From the NCBI GenBank assembly GCA_964036155.1, contig OZ038423.1:52963249-53027248 (forward strand): a stretch of DNA of 64,000 nucleotides, in the 5' to 3' direction. Shown piece by piece: positions 58,234-64,000 of this stretch (positions are counted from its first letter, which is position 1; each line of letters starts with the position of its first letter). The notes under the pieces are model-generated. The model was not told the origin of the DNA and searched no databases. It saw only the letters and a list, made by a program, of their open reading frames with translations. The position numbers were made by a program, and so were the translations under genes. The stretch comes from Diploscapter coronatus. Its lineage: Eukaryota; Nematoda; Chromadorea; Rhabditida; Rhabditidae.

Positions 58234-61200
58234 GAGACCCTGTATCTCTGGTCTATGGCAGACGAATTTGACCTGGCCATGATCTCCGCAGGAATGGAGG
58301 CCAAACTCCTTGCCACTCTCGCTTCGAGGAGGTTATCACTGTTCTAAGAAATTGATGAGCAATTCAAGCTCTTTCAGGTTCCACGAGTTTGTGAGCAGCA
58401 ACCTGAATTTGAACTGCGAACTCATCAGGGCACTGATCAAGTAAGTCCAATTGTAGTTGGAATATGTTTGAATCGATTTGGTTGCAGATTCTTCCTTGGC
58501 GACGATGCAGGGACAAGTGAGCTGTCTGTGCGACTGCGCGCCCTCTGTCCAACTCTCTATTCCAAGGCAAGCCATTCTTCTATTTTTGGTTGTTTAGAGA
58601 ATAATAAAATGGCGTAGTTCATGATCCAAGAAAAATAAGATATAGATAAGTAAGGCATCCTTTATTCCACACCCATTTGTAAACCACAATCAGTTTCTGT
58701 GCAAAGTCTCTTTAATTTATAGAAATATCGTGTAGAGTACACATAGGTATGGATATGGTTTACGAAATCTTAATAAGTAAAAATCTTGTACGGCATAAGT
58801 TGTGTTTTATCCAAATTGTCTAATTTGACAAACAAAAGTTGATTCAGGACGATGCGTGTGTGACGAACGCAATGGAGCAGTTGAATGCAGCAGCATCTCT
58901 GGGCGCAGGTGCGGAGAGGAAGGCTCTCATCGACAGGGCTGTGGGCATGTTCACGCAGAGCATCGCCAAAGTCGCACTCCACGGGGTTGCTGAAAATCTC
59001 ACTGCGTGTAAGTAGCCATTTTCAAGACTTTTAAATGACTGGTTCACAATTATATTAAAGCAGAAACTGAATGAAGACGCGTTGCAATCGCGCCTTAGAC
59101 GAGTTCAAATCTGATCCTTTGTGAAAATCCCATCAAATCAAAATCTTGTTTCGGACTCTCCTATCTACCAACTTTATATGGGGGATTTTATTTGCGGACC
59201 CACCTCTCTTATAACATTTCGTTCTGGTTAAAGGTCTGCCTTGATATGATTTTAATGGAAATTGGCGATGGCACAAATTTTAGTCGCTTCTAACTTTCAA
59301 AAATTTTGTAAACCATTTGTTATAGTCTAATCATTGCTAAATGACGACTATTTATTAAGTGAAAGCCTACGATCAGCTGGTGGAGTTGTGTCTGCTGAAG
59401 GCGCAGAAGGAGGACACTCGGCAACTGGCTCTGATTGCCTACAGACAGAATGGAAGGACGCTGAATGAGGACAGGGAAATGATGGATGCGGAGAGGAGGA
59501 GGAATGAATGCTACAGGTGAGGCGAGAGAGGAAGAATGAGGATGATTGAGAAGGAATTGCAGGGTGATCACTGAGGCACTGGACGAGTTGGAGAACAACA
59601 GCGCTGGGAACACGCCCAAGAGTGCGGAAGCGGTAAGATTCCAGTTTATTTTCAGCGTTTTCGCAATGGACTTCTCAGAAATTCATCTTGAATTAATGAA
59701 CACACTATTTTGAAACGATATTTTTTTAGAAAAACAACTTGATATGAAATCGTAAAATTTACCAATTCGTCATGTTTCAGGCAGCGACTCGCGACAAAAT
59801 GATTGCTCGAGTACTGGCCAGCAGCGATGAATTGGCACATGCAGCCGTGTTCAAGTGGATGATCGACAGAAGCAAGGCGAATCTCATTCTCCAGGTAGGA
59901 ATCTTCTATTTTCAGAGGTTCATTTTCGGAAAATCGAAAATCTCAACCCGTTTTTCCTTCTTGAAATATGCGTCTTCATATTCGAACAAACCACTCCACT
60001 CGTCGAATCTCAATATTCATTTTCACATTTTCAGAGCAAATCTCCGTACATCGAGCAGTTCCTGCAGCACGAGATCGACGGCGGCAGAGGGCAGAGATTC
60101 CAGGACCTGCTCTGGAAATTCTACGAGAAGAGTGGCAATTACGGGAAGGCAGCTGACAAATTCAGCACGCTCGTCAATGACCAGAAGTGAGAAGGACAAA
60201 CATGTATGGATGAATGAACGAATGAATTTATTGCAGCAGCGACATCGGCCTGGAGCAGCGAATCTCGTACCTGTCGCACGCAATCATCTGTGCCCGCTCG
60301 GCTGCCGACGATAAGACCAAGGAGTCCATCGACTCCCTCAGGGACTTGCTCGACGTCGCGCAGATTCAGCTTTCCATTCGGTTGGTGATCACGTTTCATT
60401 TCTGTCAGAATCGAGTTTTGCAGTTTTATTATTTTCTAACGTAATGTTTTCTTCAAAAAAAAAACAACACTTTTAAAATCAATTTAGATGCCTATCTTGA
60501 TTTTTATCGCTCTTCTGATAACGAGCAATAATGCAGCGGAATTTCAATTCCGGTTCTGAATTTTGAAATTGTTGGAGAGAACCACGATTTGATTTTTAAA
60601 ACTCAATTATTATCTTTCACTGATAATATGCTTGAATATTATTCCTTTTATAAAGCAGTTGTATTTCCAGCGATACCCTGCTAGCCAATTTGGACCTTCA
60701 CTCGCGTGCCAACTCGGAGCTGGCGGAGCACGTGAAGTCGCTCAATCGGGGCATCCTCACTCTCAACGAGCTCTTCATCAACTATGCCGTTCGTTCTATC
60801 ATTGTCATTCGATGTCTCATTCATTCATTTGCAGGTTCCTTGCAAACTGTTCAAAGTGCAACTTGCCATTTTCCAATGCGCCAACATGTACAACGAGGAC
60901 AAGATCGCTGCTATCTGGGAGAGCATTCTCAAGGAAGGTCCGTCAATTGGAATTTTCATTCAACTATGGCTTTTATAATAGACCATAGGGCTGTAGATTT
61001 GAATAGGCTGTAGAAAGGTTATTAAGACAATAGCTTCCTACAAAGGTTACCTCTAGGTCTTATTTTAAGAGCCCAAGTTATCCACCATCATCAATAGGAA
61101 GTTCTGAACTGAAGCATTGAAAGTGGATGGAAAATATTATGATCTTTCGTTTTTTTTTATCTTGATTGAAGCGATAATTTATATTTTTCAAACAAGATCA

Positions 61201-62295
61201 CCTAGATTTCGAATTTTAAACAAAAAACAAACCAGAATATTTCTATCGTTGAATTCTAGTCTTTAAAAATTTATTTCAGAATTCCAAAAGTCAGTGGACC
61301 CTTCCGACTCTCTTCTGCACATTCTGACACAGCTCTACGAGATCTACAGAGACACCGTCTTCTTTCCCAAAGGTTTGTTTTCTTCTTTCACCCTAATTTG
61401 GCATTTTAATTTCAAATTGCGAATAATATATACATTTGTCAGGCTACTTGGTGCGTCGCATCCTGCAGCTAGCAGATGGCCTGGGAAACTCTCCTCGTCT
61501 ATCCCCTCACTTCTACCTGCATCTCTGCTCCAAACTCGAGATCGAATTGCCCGACTTCCTGGCATTGCTCAATGATGAATACAGGTAATTCACTCATTCA
61601 AAAGTCATTTGTTCTCATCTTTTTCTATCTGATACCCATTAAATTCAAATGAAAGCATTGTGGAATGTGGAAAGGGAGTCGATAATTCACCCCATTGAAC
61701 ATAACGACGTTACACATCTACAATTTGAAGGAATGGAGACCCGTGGTGGAGCGAGCAGGACTCTGGCCGTCTCTACATTTCGCAGGTGGCTCTGACGACT
61801 GCCCTGTCGCTCATTGCCGAATTCGACAAACTACCTATGTCTGTCAGGTATGTCATTTCAATCATTCACGACTTACAGTTGTGCACAGCATTCTCGGAGT
61901 TCTGTCCTTTTCCGACATTTGTAATGATCCAATTCATATAAAAGTTGCGACACAGATAACAATCTAAAAATTCAACTCAACTTTCGTTACAAGGTTGGAT
62001 GAAGTTTAAAAAGAAACGAAAGGATAAATTATATAATGGACTGTTAAGTTGAATTATAACAAGTCAATCAGACCGCGCCCAAATATTCAGTGTAGTGTAA
62101 TGCGCGTTTGTTCTCTACTGTACGCTATCAACTGCATCAATGTCCATTTGCAGAGGCTCGATTGCGCGCGACAGCACCTCAGCCCTGGCCCCGTTCGTGG
62201 TCCTCACTCGCGACGTGTCTGCGTCTCCCCGGTTGCAGGAAATCGGCACAAGACTCTCATCCATCGTCTCGCAATTCAATGCCTATTTCGACTAG
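58234..62295 (+). CDS. NUP155: Nucleoporin Nup155, C-terminal helical half only
   Basis: Scaffold nucleoporin of the inner ring of the nuclear pore. Fifteen exons in phase: 58234-58331, 58378-58440, 58488-58566, 58848-59007, 59360-59516, 59563-59632, 59781-59895, 60035-60186, 60237-60380, 60671-60788, 60835-60937, 61280-61372, 61443-61584, 61731-61846, 62154-62295 (TAG). Family signatures include LIRALIKFFLGDDAGTSEL, LRALCPTLYSKDDACVTNA, FQDLLWKFYEKSGNYGKAA, CKLFKVQLAIFQCANMYNEDK and LLNDEYRNGDPWW. This is about 560 residues, whereas the family has about 1,390. The N-terminal beta-propeller and middle are missing and no room exists upstream. A possible start is the ATG in MADEFDLAM, just after a strong acceptor. 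The donor at 58567 is GC. It may be a truncated duplicate, a trans-spliced or separately transcribed half, or an assembly artefact. Confidence 0.9.
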
Positions 62296-62442
62296 CCTCT
62301 CTCTCCCTCTTCCATTAGACAGCCCAATCTCTGCCCATTTTACCATCCTTCTGTCAAATCTCTAGGTCTATTTATTTATTTTTCAATTTATATCGTTCCT
62401 GTTTTCGTTTTTATCTTTGTCTGAATCTGATTTTTAGAACTA

Positions 62443-62448
62443 AATAAA
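62443..62448 (+). terminator. poly(A) signal of Nup155 fragment
   Basis: AATAAA 148 bases after the stop codon, followed by a T-rich stretch (CTATTTTAGTT). Confidence 0.7.
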
Positions 62449-62970
62449 GACTATTTTAGTTCGTCTAGAATACGAATTGTTAAATTTCTCAATGCAAAGA
62501 TCACGAATGATCTAACTATGCGAACATTTAAAAGACATTCCATGAATAACCAGAACAATTGACAGAAGAGATCCGGACAATTGCACGAGTCTCGAATCCG
62601 AACTAAACTTATATGGTGGATACACCCATGGATCCTAATTACAAAATAGGGGGTCAAAGTGGATATTTTCGAGGGGTGCGTTAGCATAAGTTGATCAATT
62701 CTCGATATGCTATCAATTGTTTATTGTTCTTTCTGAATTTACTAGACCGCATTTAAAACAAATTGAATTTTCTGGTAATGACATTGTCGCAAATAATGGA
62801 GAGTAAATAACAAGCTCAGGGCTGCCTGAAGTTTGAACTTGAACTGAACTGAACTGCCAGATAGTTGGAAGTCAGTTCAGTTCGTACAACCCTGATTAAA
62901 AGGAATATTTATTTCAGTTGCAATTATCCCTCATCACTTTTGGATGTCTTCGAGAGTTGTCTTTATCATT
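62449..62970. other. Convergent intergenic interval
   Basis: Between the poly(A) signals of two convergent genes. It holds a small GAACT-rich island bounded by AGGGCTG and CAACCCTG (about 62818-62896) and nothing coding. Confidence 0.5.
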
Positions 62971-62976
62971 TTTATT
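62971..62976 (-). terminator. poly(A) signal of Kelch gene
   Basis: AATAAA read on the minus strand, 85 bases after the Kelch stop codon. Confidence 0.6.
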
Positions 62977-63060
62977 GAAAATTTTAATAATAGTTAAGTA
63001 AAGATAATATTTATAAAATATAACGCGCCATATAAAAGAGTTACATGATATTACACTGGA

Positions 63061-64000
63061 TTATTCAAATTTTAATTCTCCGACTTCATGCCATTCATTC
63101 GTTTGTGGATCGTATTCCTCGATTGAATTATAAAACTTTTTATGAAAAAATCTGTAAAATCCAAGTTAACATATTTCGTAAAAAGATATGCAAAATCTCA
63201 GCTCACCCTCCGATTGAATACAATTTCTCGTTAGCGACAACAAGCGAATGACAATATCTTGCATGATTCATGTCAGCGATTCGAGAAATTCGACGGTCAA
63301 CTAGAGCTGAGGGATCGAAACACAGACAGGATTCTAATGCCCAATCATCACCACTAAATATATAATTATACATTATTTATCATACAAAATTAACAACCAT
63401 CCTCCAATTTCAATCCATTCCCGTTCATTGTCTGATAATCGATATGTCATATGCCTATCCCATCTATCAATAACTGAATATCCATAATTACAATAATGAA
63501 TATTCCATAATTTTACCGTATAAAACTTCATCGCATGTTATTGGTTGAAGACGACTAATTCGAAGAGGAAAAGCAGGTCCTGTTTGCCATTTTCCATCTA
63601 TTAAAACCTGAATAAATTATTTCATGGACTCTCATTCCATCTTCTTACATCAACTCGATTCGTGTATTGATGTGCCTTAGGATCCGCTCCACCCAAATAA
63701 TACAATTTGCCTTTGATATAAGCCACGGATGCATATTCACGCCATTCAGGAGGATCTGGTCCTGCAAAGAATGCAATAAAATTAAATCAATCTATTGGCT
63801 TTTGTAATGTTACCTCTAGTGATTTGTCGAGTATTCAGATCGAAAATTTCGAACGATTTACTATTCCAATCAATTGCGAAAATCTAAAATTATAAAATTG
63901 GTAATGCCAAATAAAATAACCTACTTTATCTTTTGCTGCTGCTACTTCCTCTGGTAGTAAACAATTAGTAAATTTTGCAATCTGCTCAACAGAAATATTA
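63061..64000 (-). CDS. Kelch-repeat protein, 3' part, cut by window edge
   Basis: Exons from right to left, all in phase: 63925-64000 (open to the edge), 63814-63883, 63649-63761, 63517-63607, 63398-63473, 63207-63353, 63061-63151 (TAA). At least three Kelch blades are visible, each with the hydrophobic-GG motif and a downstream Trp: YIKGKLYYLGGADP, WIEIGGCGDD and VVANEKLYSIGG, then EEYDPQTNEWHEVGEL at the C-terminus. Kelch blades form a beta-propeller that usually binds protein partners, often as the substrate arm of a Cullin-3 ligase when a BTB domain precedes it. The N-terminus is outside the window, so BTB or F-box membership cannot be judged. Confidence 0.85.

Noticed and set aside
1..64000. 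tRNA, rRNA genes or CRISPR arrays
   Set aside because: No cloverleaf with a GGTTCRANNCC arm, rRNA-like segment or regular spaced repeat was noticed on either strand.

Overview
This is eukaryotic, intron-rich metazoan DNA. Every gene recognised is split by introns of about 50 to 2,200 bases. Donors are GT or GC, and most acceptors read TTTCAG or TTGCAG. That acceptor style, a nematode FMRFamide-receptor-like GPCR and a cluster of divergent 7TM chemoreceptor-like genes point to a nematode or a close small ecdysozoan. The species cannot be fixed from sequence alone. Coding exons are fairly GC-rich with C-ending codons in the housekeeping genes. Introns, intergenic DNA and the 7TM genes are AT-rich.

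Layout. (1) 1-3065, plus: the GS box and complete kinase domain of a TGF-beta/BMP type I receptor, cut by the window edge. (2) 3963-about 9345, minus: a rhodopsin-family neuropeptide GPCR, convergent with the kinase. (3) 9.35-18.0 kb: no convincing gene, pyrimidine-rich in its right half. (4) 18392-39984, plus: a complete filamin gene of about 48 exons and about 2,464 residues, with a TATA promoter upstream and a poly(A) signal after the stop. Two internal exon extensions would end the protein early, one with a short novel tail plus poly(A) signal and one with a predicted membrane-spanning tail. (5) 40-52.6 kb: a repeat-rich accessory zone holding one well-assembled 7TM gene (plus), a two-exon 7TM relic (plus), a 7TM relative on the minus strand, several TIR elements and a solo LTR with a 5-bp target-site duplication. 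(6) 52634-56024, minus: a zinc-finger-like and RGG-rich protein, not recognised. (7) 56691-57792, plus: a protein of three tandem ubiquitin-like domains without a C-terminal diglycine. (8) 58234-62295, plus: the C-terminal helical half of nucleoporin Nup155 with no room upstream for its beta-propeller half. (9) 63061-64000, minus: the 3' part of a Kelch-repeat protein.

The recognised genes are cell-biological and signalling genes and do not form one pathway. The divergent pair at 56.0-56.7 kb may share a promoter. The Ubl gene and the Nup155 fragment lie about 440 bases apart in the same direction and could be co-transcribed. All gene models were made by hand from reading frame and splice phase, so an occasional exon edge may be off by a base.
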